From: Hallella colorans
GTDB taxonomy: Bacteria > Bacteroidota > Bacteroidia > Bacteroidales > Bacteroidaceae
Direction of reading: 5' to 3'
Assembly (NCBI RefSeq): GCF_003096815.1
Contig: NZ_QENY01000009.1
Span: forward strand, 50,501 to 114,500
Length of the DNA: 64,000 nt
A model generated the notes under the pieces. The model did not search any database, had not been told where the DNA came from, and worked only from the letters and a program-made list of their open reading frames with translations. Shown here in pieces: positions 1-9,312 of this stretch (positions are counted from its first letter, which is position 1; the number at the start of each line of letters is the position of its first letter). A program made the position numbers and the translations under genes.

Positions 1-413
1 GTGCCAGCACCATCTCTCAACAAACAGCCAAAAATGTTTTTTTATGGCCTGGAAGGTCGTGGGTGAGAAAGGGCTTCGAGGTCTATTTCACGGCGCTGAT
101 AGAACTTTTTTGGAGTAAGCAACGCATCATGGAGGTTTATCTCAACTCCATTGAGATGGGCGATGGTATCTACGGCCTGTCGGCTTGTGCACAATACAAT
201 TTTGGAAAATCCGCCCGCGATCTATCTCGCAACGACTGTGCGCTTATTGCGGCTACGCTGCCCAATCCGCGTCGTTTCTCGTCTAAAAACCCCAGTGGAT
301 ACATGCGCCTTCGACAACGCCAAATCAAGGCCAACATGAGATACATACCTTCTTTTCCAAAGGAGGGAGAAGACTATGATCCTCACACTGCCGTTGGGGG
401 CACATACCGATAG
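1..413 (+). CDS. mtgA: Monofunctional peptidoglycan glycosyltransferase, C-terminal part
   Basis: The gene is cut by the left edge; the reading frame runs from base 3 to a stop at 411-413. It opens with [11 protein letters not shown], the conserved GT51 glycosyltransferase motif, followed by the family's [14 protein letters not shown] segment and the NPRRF region that closes the domain. GT51 enzymes polymerise lipid II into glycan strands at the outer face of the inner membrane. No penicillin-binding transpeptidase domain follows, so this is the monofunctional MtgA type. The N-terminal membrane anchor and the catalytic glutamate lie outside the window. The family is certain and the symbol very likely. 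Confidence 0.9.
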   Translation, partial: ASTISQQTAKNVFLWPGRSWVRKGFEVYFTALIELFWSKQRIMEVYLNSIEMGDGIYGLSACAQYNFGKSARDLSRNDCALIAATLPNPRRFSSKNPSGYMRLRQRQIKANMRYIPSFPKEGEDYDPHTAVGGTYR

Positions 414-453
414 GGTCACAACATAAAAAAGTTTGTAAAAAGGATATAACACT

Positions 454-490
454 CCATGTTTAAGCAGATCGGCCTTTGGATTAAACATGG
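454..490. repeat. Perfect 10-bp inverted repeat after mtgA
   Basis: CCATGTTTAA at 454-463 is repeated as its exact reverse complement at 481-490, with a 17-nt loop. It lies between the mtgA stop and the helicase start. No T-run follows, so it may be a weak terminator or an mRNA-end hairpin; the role is inferred. Confidence 0.4.
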
Positions 491-552
491 CATCCATATA
501 ATTATTGTGCCTCCAAGCGCATACCACACCATAATTTGAAATATAATATACG

Positions 553-3069
553 ATGCTTACAGAACAAGAACTTCTCACCCAGCTCAATGAAAGCCAGCGC
601 GAGGCTGTCACCTATTGCGATGGACCACAATTGGTCATAGCGGGGGCTGGTTCTGGGAAAACCCGCGTTCTCACTTATAAGATAGCATGGCTCTTGGCTC
701 ATTACGACATCAAGCCATGGAATTTGTTGGCGCTTACCTTTACCAACAAAGCCGCCAAGGAGATGAAATCGCGTATAGGCCAATTGGTAGGCGACGAGCG
801 AGCACGCTATTTGCAGATGGGAACATTTCATTCCATATTCGCTCGCATACTACGCGCGGAAGCTCAATCCATAGGCTACACTTCTGATTTTACCATATAC
901 GATGAGCAAGACTCGCGCTCACTGATCAAAAACATTGTCAAGACCATGGGTCTTGACGACAAGACATACAAACCAGTGGCTGTCCATTCTGCCATATCAA
1001 TGGCCAAGAACCGGCTGTGCCTGCCCACACAATACGCAGACGATGGAGAGCTGCTAATGCGTGACAGGCAGCGCAATATGCCGGAAACATTCAAGATCTA
1101 TGTCACCTATCAGCAACGTTTGCGACAGGCCAACGCCATGGATTTTGACGATTTGCTAACCCTGACCCACCAAATGCTCAAAGGAAATCCAAGTCTTCGA
1201 AAAAAATACGCAGAGAGGTTCCAATATGTTTTGGTGGATGAATACCAAGATACTAATTTCGTACAACAACAAATTGTGACCTTGTTGACCAAGGACAACG
1301 GGCGCGTATGTGTGGTGGGCGATGACTATCAGAGCATCTATGCTTTTCGTGGGGCCAAGATAGACAATATATTGAATTTTAAAACCATATATCAAGGAGC
1401 TAAAATTTTTAAGCTGGAGCGCAACTATCGTTCCACGCAGATGATCGTGTCGGCTGCTAACTCGCTGATGAAGCACAATGAGCGGCAAATTCCCAAAGAT
1501 GTTTATAGCAAAAACGAGGAGGGCAATAAGATAACCGTTTGGGAGACTATATCCGACAAACGCGAGGCGGCTATCGTATGCCAAGAGATCAAACGCATTA
1601 AGGCCGAGGAGCGATGTGCATGGCGAGATTTTGCCATTTTGTATCGTACCAATGCTCAAAGTCGGCTATTCGAGGAGGAAATGCGCAAGCCCGAAGTGGG
1701 CATGGGCAACCATTACCGCATTTATGGAGGGCTAAGCTTTTACCAACGCAAAGAGGTGAAAGACTTATTGGCTTATTTTCGGCTTGTTGTCAATCCGAGT
1801 GACGAGGAGGCTTTTCGTAGGATAATTAATTATCCTACACGTGGGATAGGTGACACTACGTTGCAAAAAATTGTTGTCGCGGCACAAAAAAATGGCGTAA
1901 GTCTATGGGAAGTAATTTGCCATCCAGAGCCAAATGATCTAAGTGTCAACAAGGGAACTTTAGGAAAACTATCTCATTTCCAATCCCTTATCAATGAATT
2001 CATAGAAAAAAACAAGACGATGGACGCTCTCACGTTGGGAAACGAGATAGTGGAGCGATCGGGTATCAAGGCTGACCTGGCCACCGATCCCACTGCTGAG
2101 GGCGATAGCCGGCGCCAAAACCTTGACGCGTTGCTGTCCGGGATAGCAGAGTTCGTGGCGTCACAACAGGAGGATGACCATGCGAACCAAGTTGGATTGG
2201 CAGACTATCTCTCCACCGTCTCGTTGATGACTGACATAGACAATGATGACAATTCCGAAGATAAGCTCACCATGATGACCGTACATGCTGCCAAGGGACT
2301 GGAGTTTCAAACTGTGTTTGTCGTTGGGATGGAGGAAAATATTTTTCCCAGTATGATGTCTACGGGCAATCTCAAGGAACTGGAGGAGGAGCGTCGCTTG
2401 CTATATGTGGCCATTACTCGCGCTAAAAAACATTGCTATCTCACATGGGCGCACACGCGATGGCAATATGGCAAGATGAACAGTTTCGTCAATCCAAGTC
2501 GTTTTTTGGAAGACATAGACACCAAATTTACGGCGAGCAGGACGGAAAGCGGCCGATTGATGGGTGACTTTCAAGACAGCGCTCGTCCGTTATGGAATGA
2601 CGATAGCAAATCGAACCTATACGGTCGACATTCTTATGGGCGGTCCACGGCATATTACCAGCGCAACGCGGGGATGCAAAACTCTCACCCTGTGGCCAAT
2701 CAGTTCATGGCCGACCCCAAGCCTAAGCTAACGTCTCCTCATCGCCCCGAGCAAGCTGTTAACCCATTCTCACCATCTTTCCAAGAGAAATTAAAGCAGG
2801 CAGGCAGTTGGAATCGTGTGTCCAAAGCTATGGCCAATGGAGTTAAGGCGCATACTGACGCCACCACGTCAAAAAACATTGCAACCCCACACCTTGCCAA
2901 TTTGGACAGTCTCAAGGAGGGGCAAGTGATAGAGCACCAACGTTTCGGTCGTGGTGTTATTGTCAATGTAGAGGGCAATGGAGAAAATACCAAAGCAACA
3001 GTAGACTTTGAGACCACTGGTAGAAAGCAACTCCTGCTTAAATTTGCCCGCTTTACAATCGTGGGATAA
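553..3069 (+). CDS. pcrA: UvrD/PcrA-type ATP-dependent 3'-5' DNA helicase
   Basis: The 838-residue protein has the superfamily 1A helicase motifs in order: a Q-motif-like LNESQREAV, Walker A AGAGSGKT (residues 30-37), the DEYQDTN Walker B box, GDDYQSIYAFRG (motif III), TVHAAKGLEF (motif V) and LLYVAITRAKK (motif VI). The C-terminal QRFGRGVIVNVEG stretch matches the short Tudor-like RNA-polymerase-binding tail of UvrD/PcrA. It would unwind DNA in nucleotide excision and mismatch repair and clear replication obstacles. UvrA lies 33 kb away. The ATG at 553 immediately precedes the conserved N-terminus. Whether to call it uvrD or pcrA is a naming choice. Confidence 0.95.
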   Translation: MLTEQELLTQLNESQREAVTYCDGPQLVIAGAGSGKTRVLTYKIAWLLAHYDIKPWNLLALTFTNKAAKEMKSRIGQLVGDERARYLQMGTFHSIFARILRAEAQSIGYTSDFTIYDEQDSRSLIKNIVKTMGLDDKTYKPVAVHSAISMAKNRLCLPTQYADDGELLMRDRQRNMPETFKIYVTYQQRLRQANAMDFDDLLTLTHQMLKGNPSLRKKYAERFQYVLVDEYQDTNFVQQQIVTLLTKDNGRVCVVGDDYQSIYAFRGAKIDNILNFKTIYQGAKIFKLERNYRSTQMIVSAANSLMKHNERQIPKDVYSKNEEGNKITVWETISDKREAAIVCQEIKRIKAEERCAWRDFAILYRTNAQSRLFEEEMRKPEVGMGNHYRIYGGLSFYQRKEVKDLLAYFRLVVNPSDEEAFRRIINYPTRGIGDTTLQKIVVAAQKNGVSLWEVICHPEPNDLSVNKGTLGKLSHFQSLINEFIEKNKTMDALTLGNEIVERSGIKADLATDPTAEGDSRRQNLDALLSGIAEFVASQQEDDHANQVGLADYLSTVSLMTDIDNDDNSEDKLTMMTVHAAKGLEFQTVFVVGMEENIFPSMMSTGNLKELEEERRLLYVAITRAKKHCYLTWAHTRWQYGKMNSFVNPSRFLEDIDTKFTASRTESGRLMGDFQDSARPLWNDDSKSNLYGRHSYGRSTAYYQRNAGMQNSHPVANQFMADPKPKLTSPHRPEQAVNPFSPSFQEKLKQAGSWNRVSKAMANGVKAHTDATTSKNIATPHLANLDSLKEGQVIEHQRFGRGVIVNVEGNGENTKATVDFETTGRKQLLLKFARFTIVG

Positions 3070-3281
3070 TCTTTTTTTGTGGGGCGTCACTGTTTGTCGT
3101 CGAGACAAAAAAAGATACAGACAATATCAGGTGTGATTGGAAAAGTCATGCGAGGAACAGTCCAAAAGCACCAGCAATCGTTTGCTGTCAGATAGGAACT
3201 CCTCTATGCTCCAATGTATTTGATTCGCATGGAGTTAGAGAGATCTGGTTGCAATTAGATCATTGTTCCCCATGAGGATTG

Positions 3282-3986
3282 TTATAAAGAAGCAATATTA
3301 ATAAATATAGACACTAATGCGAATATTGTCAGCGTAAACAAATATACGATTGATGGCAACCGCATGAAAAGATTTTTACGTTGATGGTTTACGAAAGTCT
3401 GTGTTATGTCTTTATTATATTTTCTTAGAAGCAAGAAAATAATGGTGGCATTGATAAATCCCAGAGACATACCAGCCAATGTGTCGCCCAAATAATGTAC
3501 ACCAAGGTAAATGCGTGAGTAGCACATGAGAATGGCCCAAACTATCATTGTCAAATTGAGCAATCGATTTCGAAAAATAAATGTGAGAAAAAAGACTAAT
3601 CCCCAGCAATTGGCCGCATGGGCGGAGGGAAAGCCATAGTAGCCACCTCTGTATCCACCGACGATATGTATCATGGATGATATGGGGTTGTCCAAGTTGG
3701 CAGGGCGCATGCGTCCTATAGCATGACGTAATACGGAGGAGCTCATTTGGTCGTTCATGAATAGAAGCAAGACCATCGCAGCCAAGCAAATTGCGCAAGG
3801 TTTCCAATGAAAATTCCGAAACATGGCAATCATAAGCGACAAATAAAAGGGTATCCACACAAATTTGCCAGAGTACAACATCATGAAGTTGTCCCAGTAA
3901 GGCGAGTGTATACCATTGATTAGTAATGTGATGGATGTATCCCAATCTATGAGCGCTTGAAATATGGAGAGTGCTTGAACTGTCAT
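3282..3986 (-). CDS. PAP2-family membrane phosphatase
   Basis: The 234-residue protein has about six hydrophobic segments and the three phosphatidic-acid-phosphatase signatures: RHAIGRMRP (motif 1, Arg in place of the usual first Lys), GFPSAHAAN (motif 2, PSAH instead of PSGH) and SRIYLGVHYLGD (motif 3). Such enzymes dephosphorylate lipid phosphates such as undecaprenyl pyrophosphate or phosphatidic acid, with the active site facing the periplasm. Its ATG overlaps the stop of the upstream sulfatase by one base (TAATG), so translational coupling is likely. In this operon it could process a lipid product of the sulfatase, which is inference. The substrate cannot be told from sequence. Confidence 0.88.
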   Translation of the reverse strand: MTVQALSIFQALIDWDTSITLLINGIHSPYWDNFMMLYSGKFVWIPFYLSLMIAMFRNFHWKPCAICLAAMVLLLFMNDQMSSSVLRHAIGRMRPANLDNPISSMIHIVGGYRGGYYGFPSAHAANCWGLVFFLTFIFRNRLLNLTMIVWAILMCYSRIYLGVHYLGDTLAGMSLGFINATIIFLLLRKYNKDITQTFVNHQRKNLFMRLPSIVYLFTLTIFALVSIFINIASL

Positions 3987-5830
3987 TATCTTGATGCAAT
4001 ATCGTCAAAAAGTATCTGTGTATAGGCTTTGCCTAAGGATAGGTTTTGGCCTTTTCTATTTCCAATGTCAACAACGGCCTTGTCACGATGGTGGTCGTAA
4101 ATAAGCTCGTTGTCATCATTGATAAACCCAAAGCCATCGTTAATCATAAAGTAAGCGAAATGTGGTGTCAATTCGTTGAATATATCCTTGCTGAACCTCA
4201 AGTCGCGATGTGACAAGCCAAGTTGGGACAGCAATGTGGCGGCTATGTCCTGTTGGGACGCGTAGGTGTTTACTGTCGTATGGCTCGAAATGGCGCCACC
4301 TGTCCAGATCATGGGTATGTGGTATCGCCATGAGGCAAAATTATCTATGTCGTATGGCCAAGCCCCCAAGTGGTCGGGTACCAATATTACCAAAGAGTTG
4401 TTCCATCTGCGTGTTGATTTAAGGTGCTTGACAAATGCGCCCAAACAACTATCTGTGTACAGGAAAGCATTCAAAGCCTTGTCTTTGAGACGATGACTGG
4501 GTACGTCAAATGGCTCGTGGGAACTGGATGTCTGTATGACGTGGAATATTGGTTTGGCAGATCGCTCTTCGCGCATGTCTGCTTGCACCCGCCTGAAAAG
4601 CAAGTGGTCAGGAACTCCCCATTTGCTCATTCGGTCAGAAACTGGGAAATTTACATCTTCCACAATGTCATTAAATCCTTGGTTTACCAAGAAAGACCGC
4701 ATGTTGGTAAAATCCGCGTCTCCACCATAATAGTATTTCAAAGACCAACCAGCTTTCTTTAAATGCTCAGACAAGGAAGGGATTGCCGCTGTTTTATTGG
4801 GGAACTTCATCAAGCTCACCGTGGAGGGCGATGGATAGCCTAAGAGAATGGAGACTAATCCACGATCTGTTCGAAAGCTATTGGCATAGAAACGAGAGAA
4901 ATACAACCCTTCTTCTTTCAGCTTATTTAGGTTTGGCGTAACACCTTTTGTCTTCATTATGGTGTCAGAGAAACTCTCGAGAATGACCAAATAAATGTCA
5001 GGTCGTTTCGTGGTAAGCATGGTTTTGGGCGCAGAGCTTGATGGTCGTGTCAGCGTTGATGCCAATTTGCGAGCCATGTCATTGTCCATGAAACGATACA
5101 TGTTGGCAAAATCTTTTTGATGCGCCAGACTTTCCATCAGAGAGAAAAGTGGGTTGACAGCGGCATGGTTTAGCGTTTGGTTATCCGAAAAATACACTCT
5201 GCCCGTGTTCATGGATGAAACAGAGATGCCTCCACGAATGGGCAAGAACAACGACGCTACAAATAACAACATGATTATCGATGTCCACATGCCCAAATGC
5301 TTGAAAATCGTAAGGTCAAATGATTTTCGCAAAAATCTGAACAGCCAGCATGTCAAAAGAAACACGCATAGCGTGCTAAACAATCCTAACAATGCTTGCC
5401 ACCACTCCACACTGGCTATTGCGTCTGTGGGAGAGGAGGTGATAAAAAAAATAGGTGTCGCGTCTAATGGAAATCCCCAATATTTATAGAGCGCGCAGTT
5501 TGCCGTGAAAGCCAACGATACGATGATGGCGCAGATAGTAACCCAGCATCGGTAGAATTGTAAGAAAAGTTGAGCGCCACGTTCCGTATGGAAGATACGC
5601 AGTGGAAGTCCACTCAGCAGCAGCAATAAAGCGGGCATGGTGGAGAGATAAGCTGCCATAGATATATCAAGTGGCAACCCATGCCATGTCACTGACAACA
5701 CATGCGAAAATCCTCTATCGTAGACAAGTAGAAATACAATTTTTTGCGAGATAAACACTAATAGCCACAGCAAAAAAAAGCATAGTAAGAAAAGTAATTT
5801 TTTTCTTAAAATCGAAAAGGATTTCAACAT
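3986..5830 (-). CDS. LTA synthase-like membrane sulfatase/phosphotransferase
   Basis: The 614-residue protein starts with about five transmembrane helices (residues 1-200), followed by a periplasmic alkaline-phosphatase-superfamily domain. Visible active-site elements are the metal-binding Glu in VILESFSDT (about 282), the nucleophilic Thr in SFRTDRGLVS (about 321) and the PDHLG metal-binding segment. In Gram-negative bacteria this architecture transfers phosphoglycerol or phosphoethanolamine from phospholipid to surface glycans or lipids. The gene sits 5 nt after a WG-repeat gene and overlaps a PAP2 phosphatase gene, so the three form one operon. The transferred group and the acceptor are unknown; LTA itself is not expected in this lineage. 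Confidence 0.88.
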   Translation of the reverse strand: MLKSFSILRKKLLFLLCFFLLWLLVFISQKIVFLLVYDRGFSHVLSVTWHGLPLDISMAAYLSTMPALLLLLSGLPLRIFHTERGAQLFLQFYRCWVTICAIIVSLAFTANCALYKYWGFPLDATPIFFITSSPTDAIASVEWWQALLGLFSTLCVFLLTCWLFRFLRKSFDLTIFKHLGMWTSIIMLLFVASLFLPIRGGISVSSMNTGRVYFSDNQTLNHAAVNPLFSLMESLAHQKDFANMYRFMDNDMARKLASTLTRPSSSAPKTMLTTKRPDIYLVILESFSDTIMKTKGVTPNLNKLKEEGLYFSRFYANSFRTDRGLVSILLGYPSPSTVSLMKFPNKTAAIPSLSEHLKKAGWSLKYYYGGDADFTNMRSFLVNQGFNDIVEDVNFPVSDRMSKWGVPDHLLFRRVQADMREERSAKPIFHVIQTSSSHEPFDVPSHRLKDKALNAFLYTDSCLGAFVKHLKSTRRWNNSLVILVPDHLGAWPYDIDNFASWRYHIPMIWTGGAISSHTTVNTYASQQDIAATLLSQLGLSHRDLRFSKDIFNELTPHFAYFMINDGFGFINDDNELIYDHHRDKAVVDIGNRKGQNLSLGKAYTQILFDDIASR

Positions 5831-5835
5831 CTTTT

Positions 5836-6471
5836 TTATTCAAAGGGCCAAAATATTATTTTACCATCTCGATGCAATTCAAACCATGGTTCTTCGTCTC
5901 TCAAAGAAATGTCATCATATTCAAATGGCGCGACAATCGTGTCGTTGTAATCTGAGAGCACCAGTCCCATTTTGCCATCCTTTTCTGCAATAATGGGTAT
6001 AGTTCGCAAATCGTCTACGTAGACATATGGCGTGCGTAGAAAATCGTATTGTGGAGAAATCAATATTTTGCCTTGATGGTCTTTGATGCCATATTTGCCG
6101 TTTTGCTCAAAGACTTTATGAAATTGTAGGTATTTACCTTTCATTCTATCCTCGTAAAATCGCATTGTTTCTTCGTGGCGTAACATATCACAAAAATATG
6201 GGTACGAATCGCAAAAATTTGCGAAAGCCCTTGCCAAGAGCATACGCCAATCTAAATCGTTAACAACTTTACGATTGAGATCGATATATTTTGCCATGGC
6301 GTCTTCGCGAGCTGGAATATCAAGTTGGCTTATACGATGCTCAAACTTCTCCAACATAGAAAGAGATCCATGCATTGCTTTGATATAGCGATGTATTTGA
6401 CGCCCCATCTCTGCACAAAAAAACTTATCGACTCGTTGTATTTCTATTTCTTCTCTAAATATTCCTTCCAT
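5836..6471 (-). CDS. WG-repeat protein, first gene of the sulfatase operon
   Basis: About 211 residues. The first half is helical and unrecognised. The second half has at least two WG-type beta repeats, recognisable by KYGIKDHQGKILISPQYD and KMGLVLSDYNDTIVAPFEYDD, near residues 130-205. I chose the ATG at 6471 over an in-frame GTG at 6480; both lie downstream of the putative promoter. No signal peptide is visible, so it is probably cytoplasmic. WG repeats are poorly characterised and often mediate protein interactions. Its position suggests it assists or regulates the envelope enzymes downstream, but no activity can be assigned. Confidence 0.75.
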   Translation of the reverse strand: MEGIFREEIEIQRVDKFFCAEMGRQIHRYIKAMHGSLSMLEKFEHRISQLDIPAREDAMAKYIDLNRKVVNDLDWRMLLARAFANFCDSYPYFCDMLRHEETMRFYEDRMKGKYLQFHKVFEQNGKYGIKDHQGKILISPQYDFLRTPYVYVDDLRTIPIIAEKDGKMGLVLSDYNDTIVAPFEYDDISLRDEEPWFELHRDGKIIFWPFE

Positions 6472-6527
6472 AGTTATCACTCTAAAAAAGATAGAGAAAT
6501 ATATTTCCCTTAAAATTAGTTATACTG

Positions 6528-6558
6528 CAAATATACAAAGATAACTCCACAATGCCAA
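6528..6558 (-). promoter_or_regulatory. Promoter of the WG-sulfatase-PAP2 operon
   Basis: Reading leftward, TTGG (6558-6555), 19 nt, then TATATTTG (6535-6528) fits the Bacteroidota TTTG-N19-21-TAnnTTTG consensus. A second -7-like TATCTTTG abuts it (6543-6536) but lacks a well-placed -33 box. The predicted transcript start near 6522 gives a leader of about 50 nt. Confidence 0.6.
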
Positions 6559-6949
6559 GAAAACATTGTGAAATGTAAGTAGAAACCAAATATTTTCATG
6601 CTGTATGAAGGTCTCCGATAATGCTTTTCTTTATGGTATAAAATGGCGAACCTTAAAAGTTGGCCTGCCCGATATTTGGTGTGATAGGTATTTCTTTCTA
6701 TATAACAGATAGTTACAGAACAAGATTCCAAAGAGAGAACTTTTGCACAGCCAATTTATAAAACAGAAGTTCGTAAGCCCTTATTTACGTGGTATAAAGA
6801 ATTGGCTACGGCACTTTTACCTTTGAGACTATAGACCCTTCATGCTTGTTAGATTTTTAGACAAGGAACGACATTGTTATCTTAGGTTCTAAAAGTAAGC
6901 CATTGCTTTTAATTTCGGAAGACCTAATAAATTATCCCATTATTTGGGT

Positions 6950-7089
6950 ATCAACATAGAAAAAGTATGATTAGCATGACTTGTGCCATTTGAGATAGTG
7001 GCACTTCGTCAATATTTTCTTATGTCAGTATGTTTAATCATATATTTTTCAATCATTGCATCAAAAAACTTCCGGAAATCGTCAGCCAT
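6950..7089 (-). pseudogene. Remnant of an IS982-like transposase N-terminus
   Basis: The 6559-7279 gap has no intact gene. Read leftward from 7089, the frame gives MADDFRKFFDAMIEKYMIKH, which resembles the start of IS982-type transposases of Bacteroidales (DDFCKFFDAMM...). It hits a stop, and an adjacent frame then gives AQVMLIILF, resembling the family's next conserved block. Further leftward, SMKIFGFYLHFT (about 6550-6600) weakly resembles a later block. The family assignment is from memory and tentative; the decay itself is visible as stops and frame changes. Confidence 0.4.
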
Positions 7090-7279
7090 ACAAAATATTT
7101 CAGTAACTTTGTCCTCGGTGATCATAGTGATTTTTGTTTTTAATCATTTGTATTTCAATACCTAAAAGTTATAATAAATATCGCTAACCACTAAATTAAT
7201 AGACACTTATAATTCGCCGAACTTACGTTAAGTATTATTTTATTGTTTGGATGGTGGCATAAAAGAAATGTAAAATAAA

Positions 7280-8977
7280 ATGGCAGCAACAGACGAAAAA
7301 AAAGTAATTTTCTCAATGGTTGGGGTTTCAAAGATTATTCCCCAAAACCAAAAACAAGTTTTAAAAGATATTTATCTCTCGTTCTTTTATGGTGCTAAGA
7401 TAGGCATCATAGGTCTCAATGGGTCTGGTAAGTCTACGTTGATGAAGATTATCGCGGGCATAGAACAGCCCACAATGGGTGAAGTGGTGTGGAGCCCCGG
7501 CTACAGTGTAGGTTATCTGCCGCAAGATCCACCACTCAACGAAACCAAAACCGTAAAGGAGAATATTATGGAGGGCATGCAAAAAGCTTATGATGCTCTT
7601 GCCGAATATGATGAAATAAACCAAAAATTTGGTGAGGAGCAATATTACAGCGACCCGGACAAGATGGAGGCGCTGATGAAGCGGCAGGCCGAGGTACAAG
7701 ATATAATAGACGCTACAGACGCATGGAACATGGATTCAAAACTGGAGCGTGCTATGGCTGCGCTGCGCTGCCCGGCGGCCGACGAGCCTGTCACGCATCT
7801 CTCTGGTGGTGAGCGCCGACGCGTTGCACTTTGCCGACTATTGCTGCAAAAACCTGACGTGCTGTTGCTCGACGAACCTACTAACCACCTCGACGCTGAA
7901 AGTATAGATTGGCTTGAGCAACATCTGCAACAATACGAGGGTACGGTCATCGCCGTTACCCACGACCGATATTTCCTTGACGACGTGAGCGAGTGGATTT
8001 TGGAGCTGGATCGGGGTGAGGGCATTCCTTGGAAGGGCAACTACTCTACATGGCTTGAACAAAAAACTAAACGCTTGGAGCAAGAAGAGAAAACAGCTTC
8101 AAAACGGCGCAAAACATTAGAGCGAGAACTTGAATGGGTGCGAATGGCACCCAAAGCACGCCAAGCCAAGGGCAAGGCACGTCTCAAGTCGTACGATCAA
8201 ATGCTCAATGAGGAGCAAAAAGGGCGTGAGGAGAAACTCGAAATATTTATACCTAACGGCCCTCGATTGGGCAATAAAGTGATAGAGGCTCAACACGTGA
8301 AGAAGGCTTTTGGAGATAAGGTGCTGTTCCGCGACCTTAATTTTACGTTACCGCCTAATGGTATCGTTGGCGTGATTGGCCCTAACGGAGCGGGCAAAAC
8401 CACTCTTTTTAGGTTGATTATGAGACTTGAGAAACCAGACGATGGCACTTTCGAAATAGGTGAAACTGTGAAATTGGCCTATGTGGACCAACAACACAAA
8501 GATATTGATCCCAACAAGTCGGTCTACGATGTTATATCTCAGGGCAACGAGTTGATTAGAATGGGGGCGCGCGACATCAATTCGCGAGCCTATCTGTCTC
8601 GCTTCAATTTCTCTGGCACTGACCAAAACAAGCTCTGTGGCGTGCTTTCGGGTGGCGAGCGCAATCGGTTACAGTTAGCATTGGCATTGAAACAAGGGGG
8701 CAACGTGCTATTGCTTGACGAGCCTACAAATGACATTGACGTGAATACGCTGCGTGCGCTCGAGGAAGGTTTGGAGTCGTTTGCTGGCTGTGCGGTTGTC
8801 ATCAGTCACGACCGATGGTTCCTTGACCGTATCTGCACACATATTTTGGCATTCGAAGGTGATGGCGAGGTGGTTTATTTTGAGGGAGGCTATTCTGATT
8901 ATGAAATAAACAAGGCTCGACGTTTGGGCAACGAAGAAATAAAGAAAGGACGTTATTGCAAGCTCATGGCTGATTGA
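7280..8977 (+). CDS. ettA: Energy-dependent translational throttle protein EttA
   Basis: The 565-residue ABC-F protein has two ATPase domains and no membrane segments. Domain 1 has Walker A GLNGSGKST, signature LSGGERRRVAL and Walker B LLLDEPTNHLD. Domain 2 has GPNGAGKTT, LSGGERNRLQLAL and LLLDEPTNDID. The insertion in domain 1 (about residues 95-140) matches the EttA arm that contacts L1 and tRNA in the ribosomal E site. EttA gates the first elongation steps according to the ADP/ATP ratio. Length and the paired motifs match the EttA subfamily better than Uup or YheS. The gene stands alone, with long gaps on both sides. Confidence 0.93.
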   Translation: MAATDEKKVIFSMVGVSKIIPQNQKQVLKDIYLSFFYGAKIGIIGLNGSGKSTLMKIIAGIEQPTMGEVVWSPGYSVGYLPQDPPLNETKTVKENIMEGMQKAYDALAEYDEINQKFGEEQYYSDPDKMEALMKRQAEVQDIIDATDAWNMDSKLERAMAALRCPAADEPVTHLSGGERRRVALCRLLLQKPDVLLLDEPTNHLDAESIDWLEQHLQQYEGTVIAVTHDRYFLDDVSEWILELDRGEGIPWKGNYSTWLEQKTKRLEQEEKTASKRRKTLERELEWVRMAPKARQAKGKARLKSYDQMLNEEQKGREEKLEIFIPNGPRLGNKVIEAQHVKKAFGDKVLFRDLNFTLPPNGIVGVIGPNGAGKTTLFRLIMRLEKPDDGTFEIGETVKLAYVDQQHKDIDPNKSVYDVISQGNELIRMGARDINSRAYLSRFNFSGTDQNKLCGVLSGGERNRLQLALALKQGGNVLLLDEPTNDIDVNTLRALEEGLESFAGCAVVISHDRWFLDRICTHILAFEGDGEVVYFEGGYSDYEINKARRLGNEEIKKGRYCKLMAD

Positions 8978-9215
8978 CGAAGCTGTTTCGGCCAGTCTAA
9001 CCATGTTTTAAATCAATGGCGTTTTAAATTCTTTTCAAAAAAAATGAAGGAGTTATTTTTCATTAAGGCAAAAAGGTTTGCCCCAAACTGAAGATGTTTA
9101 CATTCGTATACACGCTGGCCCCTTCTTTTAGCTAATTAGACTTTAAATGCCAGATGAGAATTGATTAATGGTGTAAATACTATTTTTCGATATTCAACGT
9201 CTTGAATTATATGCT
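8978..9215. other. Intergenic stretch without a recognisable gene
   Basis: AT-rich sequence between ettA and the hairpin-promoter region of the ligase gene. I see no frame with family resemblance and no RNA-like structure here. Confidence 0.5.
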
Positions 9216-9260
9216 AAAAAAAATGTGCAATAAATATGTAATTTACTGCACATTTTTTTT
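9216..9260. terminator. Bidirectional hairpin, probable terminator of ettA
   Basis: AAAAAAAATGTGCA (9216-9229) pairs perfectly with TGCACATTTTTTTT (9247-9260) across a 17-nt loop. The terminal A/T runs make it a symmetrical intrinsic-terminator shape. Its right arm overlaps the -33 box of the next promoter. Confidence 0.6.
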
Positions 9261-9289
9261 GGCAATGTGCACTTAACATCGTATCTTTG
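9258..9289 (+). promoter_or_regulatory. Promoter of the acyl-CoA ligase gene
   Basis: TTTG (9258-9261), 20 nt, TATCTTTG (9282-9289) is an exact Bacteroidota sigma consensus. The ATG at 9313 lies 23 nt after the -7 box. Confidence 0.75.
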
Positions 9290-9312
9290 CACAAAATAAA
9301 GATGATTGTGCA

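Noticed and set aside
3085..3125. TTTGTC/GACAAA mini-hairpin between the helicase and PAP2 genes
   Set aside because: Only a 6-bp stem; no T-run in the right place for either gene.
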